Positions 1 to 9,960 are shown, counted from the stretch's first letter. The stretch: 64,000 nucleotides of DNA from an uncultured Aquimarina sp. (GCA_947500845.1 CANMTP010000007.1:185138-249137), one strand, 5' to 3'. The notes: generated by a model from the sequence alone, not told the origin. A program made the numbers and translations.

Positions 1-1
1 A

Positions 2-586
2 TTTTTTATTCTTACTGCATTTTACGAGTGTACTCAAATTATAATTAATAATAGTGATATTCTACTGGTTAAGCACTATTTTGAGGAGCACCAAGCCGGT
101 CTATATGCTTCTTTAGCGCTAATTGGTCGCGTAGTCTATTTTGTCGCATGGATGTTTGTTATGTTGTTACTACCCAAAGTAGTGCAAAAACAAAAAGATG
201 GTCTGGAGCATGCTTCTATTCTTTTTAAATATGTAGGTTATATTTCAATACTTGCCTTAGTTATAGTTTTAGGATGTTATTTATTTCCAGAATTAGCTAT
301 CAACATACTTTTTGGATCAGACTATATTTCTATCGCACCTTTGTTATGGAAATATGCAATCGCCACTTCATTATTTGCCATTTCAAACATCTTTGCCTAT
401 TACTTTTTATCGTTAAACAGGTATATTCCTGTTATACTGTCTGCGGTGTTAGGAATTTCTCAGGTGGTGTTTATTGTATTCTTTCACGAATCTCTGTTAG
501 AAGTAGTGTTGATGCAAATTATTGCTATGAGTATTTTACTTCTTGTCCAACTTGCTTATTTTTTCTACGAAAACAGAAAGAGATAA
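2..586 (+). CDS. Polysaccharide flippase, C-terminal part (gene starts outside the window)
   Basis: The reading frame is open from base 2, so this is the C-terminal part of a longer protein. It is made almost entirely of hydrophobic membrane segments separated by short charged loops. An early stretch (SDILLVKHYF, then EEHQAGLYASLALIGR) matches the pattern of Wzx/MATE-like oligosaccharide flippases (PF01943/PF14667), where an N-S-D-x-hydrophobic turn is followed by an alanine/glycine-rich helix. Flippases move lipid-linked sugar repeat units across the inner membrane. The next gene is a glycosyltransferase, which fits a surface polysaccharide locus. The exact family is an inference from a partial protein. 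Confidence 0.75.
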   Translation, partial: FFILTAFYECTQIIINNSDILLVKHYFEEHQAGLYASLALIGRVVYFVAWMFVMLLLPKVVQKQKDGLEHASILFKYVGYISILALVIVLGCYLFPELAINILFGSDYISIAPLLWKYAIATSLFAISNIFAYYFLSLNRYIPVILSAVLGISQVVFIVFFHESLLEVVLMQIIAMSILLLVQLAYFFYENRKR

Positions 587-801
587 CCTATAAATCGAAT
601 CATTATTACTGTTCGTCTACGCATAATTGCAACTCACCGAAAAACACGAAAGAACAATTAGATTATGAATCATCTTTGTTACATAGTAAATGACCTTGGA
701 ACAAGCCCGCAAGTCATTGGTTAGAAAATAATTTTGATCTCGAGCTAAGCCTCGAAGCTTTTAAATATCGAATATCGAGTAAAACCCAAAACTAAAATAT
801 C

Positions 802-2013
802 ATGAAACTTGCCATCGTAACTGCCTATCCTCCAAGTAAAGTAACTTTAAATGAGTATGCTTACCACTTGGTAAAATATTTCAGACAACAAACAGAAGTA
901 TCTGAACTTATCTTGTTGACAGATGTAACATCACAGGAAGCTGATATACATTTTGAAGAGCAAGGCTGTAAGGTTACCGTTAAACAATGTTGGAAGTTTA
1001 ACTGCTACACTACTATTTTTTCGGTGATGAAAACAGTACAACAAACAGCACCGGATGCAATACTATTTAATCTTCAGTTCATGAAATTTGGAGATAAAAA
1101 AATAGCAGCAGCATTAGGCTTATTGCTACCGTTACTTTGTAAACTTAGAAAAATCCCAACCATTGTTCTTTTGCATAATATTATGGAGCAGGTAGATCTT
1201 AAAAGCGCAGGTTTCACTAAAAATAAAGTTTTACAAACAGTTTACAATTTTATTGGAACTACGCTTACCAAGTTCATACTGGCAGCAGATACTGTTGCGG
1301 TGACCATAAGTAAATATGTAGACATTCTTGAGGAGAAGTACAAAGCCAATAATATTGCATTAATCCCTCACGGAACTTTCGAATTGCCGGAAGAACCTTC
1401 TTATCAATTACCAGAAGGACCGCTTAAAATAATGACTTTTGGCAAGTTTGGCACTTACAAAAAAGTAGAAATACTTATTGAGGCTATAGAAAAAGTGAGG
1501 TCCAGAACAAAAACGAATCTAGAAATTGTAATTGCTGGAACCGATAATCCTAATGTTCCTGGTTACTTGGCATCAATGAAAGAAAAATATAGACATGTTT
1601 CTCAATTAACATTTACAGGATATGTCGCCGAGGAAGATGTACCCAAAATTTTTGGAGAAAGTGCCATGGTAGTGTTTCCATATACTTCTACCACAGGAAG
1701 TTCTGGGGTATTGCATCAAGCAGGAAGCTATGGAAAAGCTGTAGTGATGCCAGATTTGGGAGACTTAAGTATTCTGGTAAAAGAAGAAGGGTATCAGGGT
1801 GAATTCTTTGACCCAAAAAGTGTGGATAGCCTGGCTGATGCTATTGAAAAAATAGTACTGAACGAAGCATACAGAATAGCCTTAGGAAAAGCAAACTACA
1901 AAGCTGCCACAGCACTACCTATGAGTACTATTACAACAATGTATCTCGACGAGTTCAAAAAAATTCAGGAAAAGAATATACCTACATTAAAGGTCAAAAA
2001 CATAACAACTTAA
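802..2013 (+). CDS. Glycosyltransferase family 4 (GT-B fold)
   Basis: The 403-residue protein has the two-lobed GT-B layout. The N-terminal lobe begins with MKLAIVTAYPPSK, typical of GT4 enzymes. The C-terminal Glycos_transf_1 lobe starts near residue 210 (LKIMTFGKFGTYKKVE) and has the donor-site region near 290-320 (VVFPYTSTTGSSGVLHQAGSYGKAVV). The usual EGFGL/E-x7-E signature is replaced by a TGSSGVLHQA stretch, as in several GT4 subgroups. It probably transfers a sugar from a nucleotide donor during polysaccharide assembly. It lies 215 bp after the flippase on the same strand. Acceptor and donor cannot be told from the sequence. Confidence 0.85.
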   Translation: MKLAIVTAYPPSKVTLNEYAYHLVKYFRQQTEVSELILLTDVTSQEADIHFEEQGCKVTVKQCWKFNCYTTIFSVMKTVQQTAPDAILFNLQFMKFGDKKIAAALGLLLPLLCKLRKIPTIVLLHNIMEQVDLKSAGFTKNKVLQTVYNFIGTTLTKFILAADTVAVTISKYVDILEEKYKANNIALIPHGTFELPEEPSYQLPEGPLKIMTFGKFGTYKKVEILIEAIEKVRSRTKTNLEIVIAGTDNPNVPGYLASMKEKYRHVSQLTFTGYVAEEDVPKIFGESAMVVFPYTSTTGSSGVLHQAGSYGKAVVMPDLGDLSILVKEEGYQGEFFDPKSVDSLADAIEKIVLNEAYRIALGKANYKAATALPMSTITTMYLDEFKKIQEKNIPTLKVKNITT

Positions 2014-2048
2014 TTCTAGAAAAGAGTTGTCACCTCGTCATGTTTGCT

Positions 2049-2075
2049 AAACACCTGCATATAGTGTGGGTGTTT
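2049..2075. terminator. Hairpin between convergent genes
   Basis: A 7-bp inverted repeat (AAACACC / GGTGTTT) with a 13-base loop lies between the stop codons of the GT4 gene (+) and the GH5-like gene (-). The T-tract is short, so this is a modest bidirectional terminator candidate. Confidence 0.45.
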
Positions 2076-2077
2076 TG

Positions 2078-3622
2078 TTAGTTTCCTATAAATTCGAAAG
2101 CAGGTTTCTTATTGCCCCCACGATCTATAAAACCAAAATATTTCTGTTTGTGCTTTACCCAGGGTAAGTTTCCTACTACGGTGCCAGGTACTTCTTCAAA
2201 ATCATACAATGTCCAGGAAAGATAATTAATATTTTGATTTTTGAATATTTCTTGAAACTGTTTATGATACTTCGCTTGTTTTTTTTCTGAAGCTCCAAAA
2301 GGTGCCCAAAAACCTCTATTCGACGATAATCCAAACTCTTGTAAAAACAAAGGTTTGTTTACTTGGGTATTCAATACGATAAATGCCTCTGAAAAATCAT
2401 TAATATCCTGATAGTAATGAAAGGATACCATATCAACTTTTTCTTGTAATAATGTCGCTGATTCTATATCAGACCATCCAATGGTTACCAAATGATCAGG
2501 ATCATAAGACTTAACCTGAGCAATCATTTCTTTTAGCCAAGCCATAACATTTTCCTTCCCTCTGCTCTCAAAATCAAGATTAGGTTCATTTTTGATATCC
2601 CATGCCAAAAGGGCATCATGATTTTTAATTGCACTTACAATCTGCTCTGCGTGTCTATGCGTAAACGTCCAATCCTGTATCGCATAGTCTCCATAAAAAT
2701 CAAAGAGCGTTACGATTACTTTTAGCTTTGCATCTTCTGCAAGGTTCATTACTGTCTGCAGTTTTTCAATTTTGGACTTCTTTACCACTTCCTTTCCAAA
2801 ATCTTCATACTGGATAAATATTCTTATCGTATTAAGACCAGCCTTTTTTACAATATCAAAATCTTCTTTGATGATACTTTCATCAAATCCTTCCCCAAAC
2901 ATGTTCCATGGCGATTTTTGAGGATAATAGTTGATCCCTTTTATAGGGTAAGGCTGGTTATCTACTAAAATCTTTTTTCCCTGAACATAAGATGTCTTTT
3001 TTGTCTGTACCGTGTCTTGTTGTTTGTAAAATTGTTTTACCAGGTGACGCACCCTCCAAAATCCATCTTCTAACAGCATTGCTATTTTGTAGTTAGCAAG
3101 ATCTGTAGTTTCGAACTGCAATTCATTTTCATTAAAAACTTGTGAGTACATTTTTACGTTTCGATCTTCAAAAACTACCAATTGTCCGTCAGCACTATAA
3201 AAATCTAAAAACAAATTATGATCCAACGTAGTGCTTACAATTTGTACATCATTTTCCTTATTAAATTGAAGTGTTTTTAATATATTCTGCCGAGCACTTT
3301 GCGTGTAAAAATCGAATATCCCTAAAGAATCGTAAGAGGAATATGCAACATTTCTTACATACCAGGAATTAACATAATCCTTTTGAATGTTACTCATGGT
3401 TTGTTTTTCTATGGATCTGCCAGGATTAGTAGTATCTTTCCAAACTACTTTAGGAATATATGCTTGTTTGTTTTTTAAGCCAATATGTAGCATGGTTGAT
3501 CGATCTGCTCCTGTATTTAGAAAAGATAGTGTTTGACTTATTCCAAAGAGGATAAGTCCATTTACCATAATAAATGAAAGAATTAATAAGGATCGATATA
3601 TGGTTCTGTTCTGTTTTTTCAT
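2078..3622 (-). CDS. Membrane-anchored glycoside hydrolase, GH5-like TIM barrel
   Basis: This 514-residue protein has one N-terminal membrane segment (about residues 9-35), a roughly 170-residue region I do not recognise, and a (beta/alpha)8 hydrolase domain from about residue 218. Catalytic features are visible: WDIKNEPN with the acid/base Glu near 346 and FLQEFG with the nucleophile Glu near 429, plus an HYYQ stretch before the second. This is the clan GH-A arrangement seen in GH5 cellulases and mannanases and related GH2 catalytic domains. Its start overlaps the end of the upstream gene by 4 bases, so the two are co-translated. It could trim or process the polysaccharide made by this locus; the substrate is unknown. 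Confidence 0.8.
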   Translation of the reverse strand: MKKQNRTIYRSLLILSFIMVNGLILFGISQTLSFLNTGADRSTMLHIGLKNKQAYIPKVVWKDTTNPGRSIEKQTMSNIQKDYVNSWYVRNVAYSSYDSLGIFDFYTQSARQNILKTLQFNKENDVQIVSTTLDHNLFLDFYSADGQLVVFEDRNVKMYSQVFNENELQFETTDLANYKIAMLLEDGFWRVRHLVKQFYKQQDTVQTKKTSYVQGKKILVDNQPYPIKGINYYPQKSPWNMFGEGFDESIIKEDFDIVKKAGLNTIRIFIQYEDFGKEVVKKSKIEKLQTVMNLAEDAKLKVIVTLFDFYGDYAIQDWTFTHRHAEQIVSAIKNHDALLAWDIKNEPNLDFESRGKENVMAWLKEMIAQVKSYDPDHLVTIGWSDIESATLLQEKVDMVSFHYYQDINDFSEAFIVLNTQVNKPLFLQEFGLSSNRGFWAPFGASEKKQAKYHKQFQEIFKNQNINYLSWTLYDFEEVPGTVVGNLPWVKHKQKYFGFIDRGGNKKPAFEFIGN

Positions 3623-4854
3623 TTTAATTTAATACGATCATATTTTTTTGAAATACCCATACTAATTACTTCTATTGTATATATATCTGAAGAAAAGAAG
3701 TCCTCAGATAATTTAAAATGTACTTTTCCTTGAGAGGATGATTTTACAATTTTTTCAAGAAGCGTTTCATCCTTATAAATATATAATGTAACAGCCGCTC
3801 CATCGGGTAGTATCTGATTCATAAAACTACGGATAGGACCTACTTTTACTTTTCTGTTGTCTGAAGAAAATTCTATCGGATAATCCTTTACCGCTTGATC
3901 AAATTGCAAAGCTATTGTATTACTTTCTGCCATTTGTGGAATAAAGGCTTGTACAGTCCAGGTAGCAAAAGCATTTGGATGAACTATATATCCTCTGGCG
4001 ATACCATTGATGGTAGTCCCTGTTGTTCTTAGTTGTTGCTTGGTATCCGTTTCGATACTAAACTCAACAACCCTACCATCACTAATTATGTTTCCAAATT
4101 TGTCACTAATTGTAGAGGTAAAAAACTCCATAATTTGATTTCCATCGGCATAAGAATGTTCTCTTCTAAAATCCAGGTTGAAGTTTTGTGCTTGTGAAGG
4201 AAAAACATCTATCGTAAACTCTTTTGAAGAAATCTCTTTAGATGTTGCCGCGACTAGAATTCTACCAGATTTCTCATAAGAAAATATATTTTTCCATGCG
4301 ATGAAATCATCAACAGCTAATTCTTCAGACGTTTCTATATCTAAAAATTGATGTTCTATAGCTATTAAAGTACTATCTTCTAAAGGATTGTCATATTCAT
4401 CGGTGGGTAAAACAGTTAGCATACCATAGTCCTTGCCACCGGCATTTATACTTGTAGGGCCTAAATAAGATTCTAACGGTTCTGTTTTTTTGTGGCTAGC
4501 ACTAATTTGCAATGATCCAGAATGAAATGCCTGTTGATTTGATATAAGATTATAGTGTATAACTCCCTTTTTTTTCGATAAAAAAGAAGGAACTGTAAAA
4601 AGAAGAGTATCCTGTAGATTGCTCTCTGTTTTCAAAAGTACGTTTCCATATGACGATTTCAACCAAAGTTGATATTCAATAGTCTCATTAGCTTTAAAAA
4701 CAAGTTCAATTTTTTCTCCTGCACTATAATTTTCTTTAAAATCAAGAACTTGTACTTCAACTCTTTGTTGTTTAACTTTTTGGTCATCATCTGCCTTAAA
4801 ACCAAATACGAGTAGTATTATTAAAAGTGAATATGTTATCAAAGTTTTATTCAT
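3619..4854 (-). CDS. Exported Ig-like domain protein of unknown function
   Basis: The 411-residue protein begins with a signal peptide (MNKTLITYSLLIILLVFGF). The rest is beta-rich. Residues about 230-320 resemble bacterial Ig-like (Big-1/invasin-type) domains: a GNQIMEFFTSTISDKFGN segment followed by GRVVEFSIETD and then a G-T-x-x-G-x-A-x-G-Y motif. I do not recognise the whole protein. It sits between the large membrane protein upstream (stop and start touch at 4854) and the GH5-like hydrolase downstream (4-base overlap), so the three genes form one translationally coupled operon. A structural or accessory role in polysaccharide export or modification is an inference. Confidence 0.6.
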   Translation of the reverse strand: MNKTLITYSLLIILLVFGFKADDDQKVKQQRVEVQVLDFKENYSAGEKIELVFKANETIEYQLWLKSSYGNVLLKTESNLQDTLLFTVPSFLSKKKGVIHYNLISNQQAFHSGSLQISASHKKTEPLESYLGPTSINAGGKDYGMLTVLPTDEYDNPLEDSTLIAIEHQFLDIETSEELAVDDFIAWKNIFSYEKSGRILVAATSKEISSKEFTIDVFPSQAQNFNLDFRREHSYADGNQIMEFFTSTISDKFGNIISDGRVVEFSIETDTKQQLRTTGTTINGIARGYIVHPNAFATWTVQAFIPQMAESNTIALQFDQAVKDYPIEFSSDNRKVKVGPIRSFMNQILPDGAAVTLYIYKDETLLEKIVKSSSQGKVHFKLSEDFFSSDIYTIEVISMGISKKYDRIKLK

Positions 4855-7800
4855 TAATACGGAGCTCCTATATAGTTATTTACTTCTATTTTTACATAAT
4901 TATAACCTTTGCCATTAACCGGGATTAATTTATAATCCTTTTGGTCTTTTCGCCTGTTTGGGGTTACCTTGTAAGCAACATCTTTGTTAGGTAATCCATT
5001 TATAAATACATTTTCCATATCTGAAGATATAGCTTCTAGTTGACTCAAATCTTTTAATTCATAATCAAAAAATCGTTTGCGTTGAGGCCTTATCCCTTCT
5101 CTTATATATTTCTGATCTATCCAAATAAGTTCTTTCTCTTTGCTATAATACGATATGATTAGTTGCGGAATTGTCACTTCTTGTACTCCTGAATTAAAAA
5201 GTGTACCTCTTAAACTATTTTTTTCAATAACGGCCTCTACTATTGCTAATCCTTTATACAAATCTGTGGTAGCCACATTGCCAGCGCATTGCAAATTAAA
5301 TGTTACCGGGAGATCGGCTAATGAAATTGGTGTAAACTCATCAGGGTTAAACGTTTCAGGCTTTTGCTCATTTTTATCTAACCATGCAATGCCTTCAAAA
5401 TCAATTCTAAAACTCGTATTTTCTTTAGGCATCAGTTTATGTTTCATCTGGTCTTTGGCGTTATAGGTGACCAATTTGGTATTTTCAGAAGTATACAGTG
5501 TCGCTTTAATAACCACATCGGCAGGTACATTATCCACATTCTGTATTTCTCCCACAACAGTATATGTCGTATCATTTTTTATGAGATTAGCAAAGAGTAC
5601 CTCTAGCACAGGTTGTTTTAAAACATCTTCATGATATGTTTGTTCAGAAGATATCTTGCGTCTACCATGATTATAATATTGTGTTTTATTTTGCGAGAAT
5701 AATTGATCTGGCGGTATATCCAGGTCGTAATCAGATGGTTTTAGATACCATTTTTCCTTTCTTTTTACTAACTCATGATAAAAGACTTTATCAATTCTTT
5801 CCAGGGGAGTAATCCAAAACGTTTCTGTTTTTACCCTGGCAGTTGTATCTGTTTGATCTAAAATGGAAACAACGATCTCGTCCATTTTTGCATAAGAGCT
5901 TAGTAAGCCATCAGTCACAGCTATTTCAAGCATATACTGATCTTCTTTTTTATTACTGTTGGGATCAATATAGGAGTACGCTCTTTTAAACTCTTTAAAA
6001 TCTAAGGCGTCATAATAGGCTTCAACTACATTTTGCGCACTTATTTGGGTGGCATTCTTGATATAAAATAAATATATTCCGAAGGTTATGATCATCAAAA
6101 GAAAAACAACCCATGCATGTTGAAGTTTAATGAGATAATTTTTAAAGTTTTGATAACGTATGCTAAAGTTAAAAAATTCAGGATATTTATGATCTCTTGT
6201 TTTAAGTGCGTGAACCCATATCATTTGAATGTTTATCACAAACGCAAATACTACAGTAATCATAGGTATCAAACCCCACATTAATTTTAAATACAATGAA
6301 ACATCTTGTTTAGGAATAATGTTTGGTATTGGCGGTACGTTTAATTTCTCCCATACCATAATTCCATTTTCTAATTGTCTTAATCGCTGCCAACCACTGA
6401 AATAAAGAATTGGATCATAAAATTTATCATTAGAAAAAACATATTTTAAATTATATTTCTCTGGTACGGTAAGAAATTGTTGCAAAGAACCGATTCCTTC
6501 TACTCCTCTAAATTTGGAATTCTCTAATCGCTCTACCGCTCGGGAGGTTAATTCGGGTAACCTTCGGGCAGAATGATAATTACCATCAACAGTCATAGCG
6601 TTGGTCTGGGAAGAAAGCCATGCCATTTGATCTCCAAATCCCAAAGGAAGATATCGCCAATGATCGTGTTGGTCTTGTTTCAAAAAGTTCAAAATAGGGA
6701 GCATTTTTATTTTTTGAGGTTGAGAAGGCCTAAAATACCCTAAACTCATAGTAAACACGCAGACAAAGATGTATACTCCTGCCAATGCTCCTCCAAGAAT
6801 ACGATGGTAAATACTCCCAAACTTATGCTGTAATGTGTCCTTTATATCACCCTCAACAAAACGATAACAAAACTCTCCAAAAATAGGGAGTGCCATGATA
6901 GAGGCCCATAGTGTAAATCGATCAAGCGTGAGAATATTAAAAGCATTATCCCCTAATATCATTTTAGGTATAGGTGTGGTACCTCCAGTTCCCAATATAG
7001 TAAGCAATGTAAGAGAAAGACCAAAAAATAGATATCGTTTACTAAAAAATCGGTAGAACAAATAGGGCATGATAAATAAAATAATCCCCCATGGAATCAA
7101 AAAAAACACTAATCCCGAAGAAGTTACCTCAAGAAAATTATCCCTTGATCCATGAGGTATAGGAACTTGTGTAATAGGATTATTTTTTGTGTTAATCCAA
7201 TACGGTAATATACAGGTGATAATAAGTAGCAAAGAACCAAAACCAAATGTCACTATACGCCATAACAAGGCTAGAAATGAACCTATAAAGGTTTTTAAAC
7301 GGACAGCCTTATAAGAACCTGATTTTTCTTTGGCAGTATCCATAATCACCATTCCTATGAGTGGAAAAATGAAAAATACCATTCCGAAAATTGGAGTAAC
7401 ATGGTGTGAGGTTACTGTAACGGCCAGAAGGCTAAAGGCCTTAATCAAATGTACGTAGGCTCCTGTTTTTATCCATAAATAAATCTTAGGGAGCGCATGC
7501 ATCAATACCGAAATACCAATAATACTGGGTAATTGACCAAAAATATGCAATGTTTCTACAAAAGAAGATGAAAAAACCGCTACAATAGCAGCGTATCCCG
7601 CCACATCTCTTCTTCCAGTAACTAAAAGAGCAAATTTAAAAACTCCTGTTATAAACAGAATTACCGCTACAATAGCTGTTGTGAATAGACCAAACTTAAG
7701 ACCACCAATAAAAGAAAGCAAACCAATACTTTGGTGAACCAACGGTGGATATCCCATTACGGTAAAGCCAGTATACCAACTATAACTCCAGGGCTCGAAC

Positions 7801-7985
7801 CAACTACTGGCATAATGATCTGCAAAAAACAGATGGATCAATGCATCGTAAGTAGATTCTAAAGTAAAAAAGATGCTCGACCCATGGAAAACTACTCCTA
7901 TGAGCAAGGCACTGATCAAATACTTATTTGTAGTTTTTTTCTCTATCTCCAACGTAAATTTTTCTGATAATCTAATATACAACAA
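4854..7985 (-). CDS. Large GT-C-like membrane protein (PTPS-related domain family)
   Basis: The 1043-residue protein has about ten or more hydrophobic helices in its first 400 residues and two more near 560-630, then a soluble C-terminal region of about 350 residues. Early in the protein, a stretch reading Y-D-A-L-I-H-L-F-F-A-D-H-Y, then WSYSWYTGFTVMGYPPL, matches membrane proteins labelled '6-pyruvoyl-tetrahydropterin synthase-related' (PF10131), which look like GT-C glycosyltransferases with an acidic residue in the first loop. The soluble tail contains an NTF2-like stretch (VVEAYYDALDFKEFKRAYSY). The start is TTG; no ATG precedes the first helix. It is the first gene of a coupled operon. 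A role in adding lipid-linked sugars is inferred. Confidence 0.65.
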   Translation of the reverse strand: MLYIRLSEKFTLEIEKKTTNKYLISALLIGVVFHGSSIFFTLESTYDALIHLFFADHYASSWFEPWSYSWYTGFTVMGYPPLVHQSIGLLSFIGGLKFGLFTTAIVAVILFITGVFKFALLVTGRRDVAGYAAIVAVFSSSFVETLHIFGQLPSIIGISVLMHALPKIYLWIKTGAYVHLIKAFSLLAVTVTSHHVTPIFGMVFFIFPLIGMVIMDTAKEKSGSYKAVRLKTFIGSFLALLWRIVTFGFGSLLLIITCILPYWINTKNNPITQVPIPHGSRDNFLEVTSSGLVFFLIPWGIILFIMPYLFYRFFSKRYLFFGLSLTLLTILGTGGTTPIPKMILGDNAFNILTLDRFTLWASIMALPIFGEFCYRFVEGDIKDTLQHKFGSIYHRILGGALAGVYIFVCVFTMSLGYFRPSQPQKIKMLPILNFLKQDQHDHWRYLPLGFGDQMAWLSSQTNAMTVDGNYHSARRLPELTSRAVERLENSKFRGVEGIGSLQQFLTVPEKYNLKYVFSNDKFYDPILYFSGWQRLRQLENGIMVWEKLNVPPIPNIIPKQDVSLYLKLMWGLIPMITVVFAFVINIQMIWVHALKTRDHKYPEFFNFSIRYQNFKNYLIKLQHAWVVFLLMIITFGIYLFYIKNATQISAQNVVEAYYDALDFKEFKRAYSYIDPNSNKKEDQYMLEIAVTDGLLSSYAKMDEIVVSILDQTDTTARVKTETFWITPLERIDKVFYHELVKRKEKWYLKPSDYDLDIPPDQLFSQNKTQYYNHGRRKISSEQTYHEDVLKQPVLEVLFANLIKNDTTYTVVGEIQNVDNVPADVVIKATLYTSENTKLVTYNAKDQMKHKLMPKENTSFRIDFEGIAWLDKNEQKPETFNPDEFTPISLADLPVTFNLQCAGNVATTDLYKGLAIVEAVIEKNSLRGTLFNSGVQEVTIPQLIISYYSKEKELIWIDQKYIREGIRPQRKRFFDYELKDLSQLEAISSDMENVFINGLPNKDVAYKVTPNRRKDQKDYKLIPVNGKGYNYVKIEVNNYIGAPY

Positions 7986-7998
7986 AGGTTTGGGTTTC

Positions 7999-8034
7999 GA
8001 CGAATGGTATGTCTTTCGATAAAAACCATTCGTC
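7999..8034. repeat. Inverted repeat in the divergent promoter region
   Basis: A perfect 10-bp inverted repeat (GACGAATGGT / ACCATTCGTC) with a 16-base spacer lies in the 134-bp gap between the divergent membrane-protein and GT2 genes, only 14 bases from the TTG start of the first. It could be an operator or a 5'-UTR hairpin. Confidence 0.4.
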
Positions 8035-8119
8035 TACAGCAAATATCTACTCATCGAAATCCCTGATTTCAGGGTCTCAATCACTCCTACTTTTGAAGGG
8101 TAACCCAAAATAATCTATT

Positions 8120-8941
8120 ATGAAAACAGGAATAATCATACCGTGCTATAATGAAGAGAAAAGGCTAAACCTAAATGCCTTTATACAGTTTATTAATCAA
8201 GAGACTGAATATCATTTATGCTTCGTTAATGATGGAAGTAAAGATAAAACCGTAAAAGTCTTAAAAGAAATTCAAAATGTTAATCCCGCTAAAGTAAGTA
8301 TTGTTGATATCAAAAAGAACTCTGGAAAAGCTACTGCTGTTAGAGCTGGAGCAAGATATCTGTACAATAAAGGTGAAATAAACTATATCGGATTTATAGA
8401 TGCAGATCTATCTACAGATTTTAAAGATTTTGGAGAACTAGTCAAAACCTTAAAAACTAATGATAAATTAAGTTTTGTGTTCGGATCTAGAGCAAAAAAG
8501 GCTTCTGATGCCATAGAAAAAGATAAGATAAGAGCTGTTATTTCTAAAGTTGTTAACTTACTTATTGTTTTAATTCTTGGTTTGTCTATTAAGGATACAC
8601 AGTGTGGAGCCAAAGTTTTTAAAGCTGAATTAGTACCTGTAATTTTTGAAAAAAGCTTTCTGAGCAGATGGTTGTTTGATGTTGAGATGTTTATCAGAAT
8701 GAAGAAGTATTTTGGTAAAACAGGAATCATGAAAACTATTTTTGAGCAACCTTTAAAAAGATGGGTTCATGTTGATGATTCTAAATTGGGTCTTAAAGAT
8801 TCTCTTGAAATACCTTATAGATTATTATCTATCTGGTTTAACTACAACATCTTATCAGCTTTGTTAGATAACAAAAATAGTTCTACCAATGAGCCACTTG
8901 TAGAGATTTATGCAAATACAATACCCGCAATGGCTGCATAA
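8120..8941 (+). CDS. Glycosyltransferase family 2, ALG5/DPM-like
   Basis: The 273-residue protein carries the GT-A hallmarks of GT2: IIPCYNEEKRL at the N-terminus, FVNDGSKDKT, a GKATAVRAGARYL segment, and the metal-binding D-x-D in GFIDADLST near residue 95. The later parts (KDTQCGAKVFKA and LSRWLFDVEMF) are characteristic of the dolichyl-phosphate glucosyl/mannosyltransferase-like branch. Such enzymes load a sugar onto a polyprenyl phosphate, the donor used by GT-C membrane enzymes, which fits the divergent neighbouring gene. The gene directly precedes manA (28 bases to the preferred start) and is probably co-transcribed with it. Confidence 0.85.
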   Translation: MKTGIIIPCYNEEKRLNLNAFIQFINQETEYHLCFVNDGSKDKTVKVLKEIQNVNPAKVSIVDIKKNSGKATAVRAGARYLYNKGEINYIGFIDADLSTDFKDFGELVKTLKTNDKLSFVFGSRAKKASDAIEKDKIRAVISKVVNLLIVLILGLSIKDTQCGAKVFKAELVPVIFEKSFLSRWLFDVEMFIRMKKYFGKTGIMKTIFEQPLKRWVHVDDSKLGLKDSLEIPYRLLSIWFNYNILSALLDNKNSSTNEPLVEIYANTIPAMAA

Positions 8942-8969
8942 TTAAATGTCAACCCAAATTCTAGAAATC

Positions 8970-9938
8970 ATGATTAATTATCCTATTAAATTCGAACCCA
9001 TCCTAAAAGAAAAAATTTGGGGAGGTAATAAGTTAAAAAATGTCTTATGTAAAAAAACTACTCAAAACAATATTGGAGAAAGTTGGGAAATTGCAGATGT
9101 TGATGAAGATGTATCTATAGTGGCCAATGGAACTGCTAGAGGTAAAACTTTAAGAGAACTCATCAATCAATATCAGAATCAACTTTTGGGAATAAAGAAC
9201 TTCGAAAATTTTGGAGAAAAATTCCCCCTACTCATCAAATTTATAGATGCCGATAAAGATCTTTCAATTCAAGTACATCCAGATGATGAAGTGGCAAAAA
9301 AAAGACACAATTCATTTGGAAAAACTGAAATGTGGTATGTAATGCAGGCAGATAAAAATGCAAATCTTATAGTAGGATTTGAAGAACAAGTATCAAAAGA
9401 GGAATATATAGAAAATTTACTAAATAATAGTTTAGAAAACATACTACACTACGAAGACGTAAAAGCAGGAGATTCATTCTTTATTAATGCGGGAAAGGTA
9501 CATGCTATTGGAGCAGGAGTTATGCTTGCAGAAATACAACAAACATCTGACATAACGTATCGTCTATATGACTGGAACAGAAAAGATGCTAATGGTAATT
9601 CAAGAGAACTTCATACCGAAGAAGCTTTAGATGTAATAGCGTTTGAAAATGAAAAAGATTACAAAAAGCCATATCAAAAAGTAGCTAATAATTCTTCAAA
9701 TATTGCAGAATGTCCTTATTTTACTACCAATTTTGTTGTGGTTAATGATATTTTTAACAAGGATTATGAGAATTTAGATTCTTTTGTTATTTACCTATGT
9801 ACCAAAGGAGAAGGAATTATAACTGTGAATGGTCATCATGAAACTATTAAAGAAGGAGAAACAGTTTTACTCCCCGCTATGGTTGATGAAGTAACAATCA
9901 ATTCTGATTATTGCGAGCTTTTAGAGGTTTTTATTTAG
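8970..9938 (+). CDS. manA: Mannose-6-phosphate isomerase, class I
   Basis: It interconverts fructose-6-phosphate and mannose-6-phosphate, feeding GDP-mannose and mannose-containing glycans. Family marks are the N-terminal KFEPILKEKIWGGNKL, the zinc-site segment SIQVHPDDEVAKK followed by GKTEMWYV, and the GDSFFINAGKVHAIGAG region containing a further zinc-ligand His. The length (about 322 residues) is normal for the short bacterial class I type. An ATG at 8946 would add eight residues (MSTQILEI) in the same frame; I prefer 8970 because family members begin just before the YPxKF motif. It follows the GT2 gene closely, so mannose is a plausible sugar in this locus. Confidence 0.9.
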   Translation: MINYPIKFEPILKEKIWGGNKLKNVLCKKTTQNNIGESWEIADVDEDVSIVANGTARGKTLRELINQYQNQLLGIKNFENFGEKFPLLIKFIDADKDLSIQVHPDDEVAKKRHNSFGKTEMWYVMQADKNANLIVGFEEQVSKEEYIENLLNNSLENILHYEDVKAGDSFFINAGKVHAIGAGVMLAEIQQTSDITYRLYDWNRKDANGNSRELHTEEALDVIAFENEKDYKKPYQKVANNSSNIAECPYFTTNFVVVNDIFNKDYENLDSFVIYLCTKGEGIITVNGHHETIKEGETVLLPAMVDEVTINSDYCELLEVFI

Positions 9939-9960
9939 TTTTTATATAAATGAAAAGACA

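Noticed and set aside
274..693. Second rightward frame overlapping the flippase C-terminus
   Set aside because: Rich in Cys, His and Ser without a pattern, and shifted relative to the clearly hydrophobic flippase frame that is open from the window edge.
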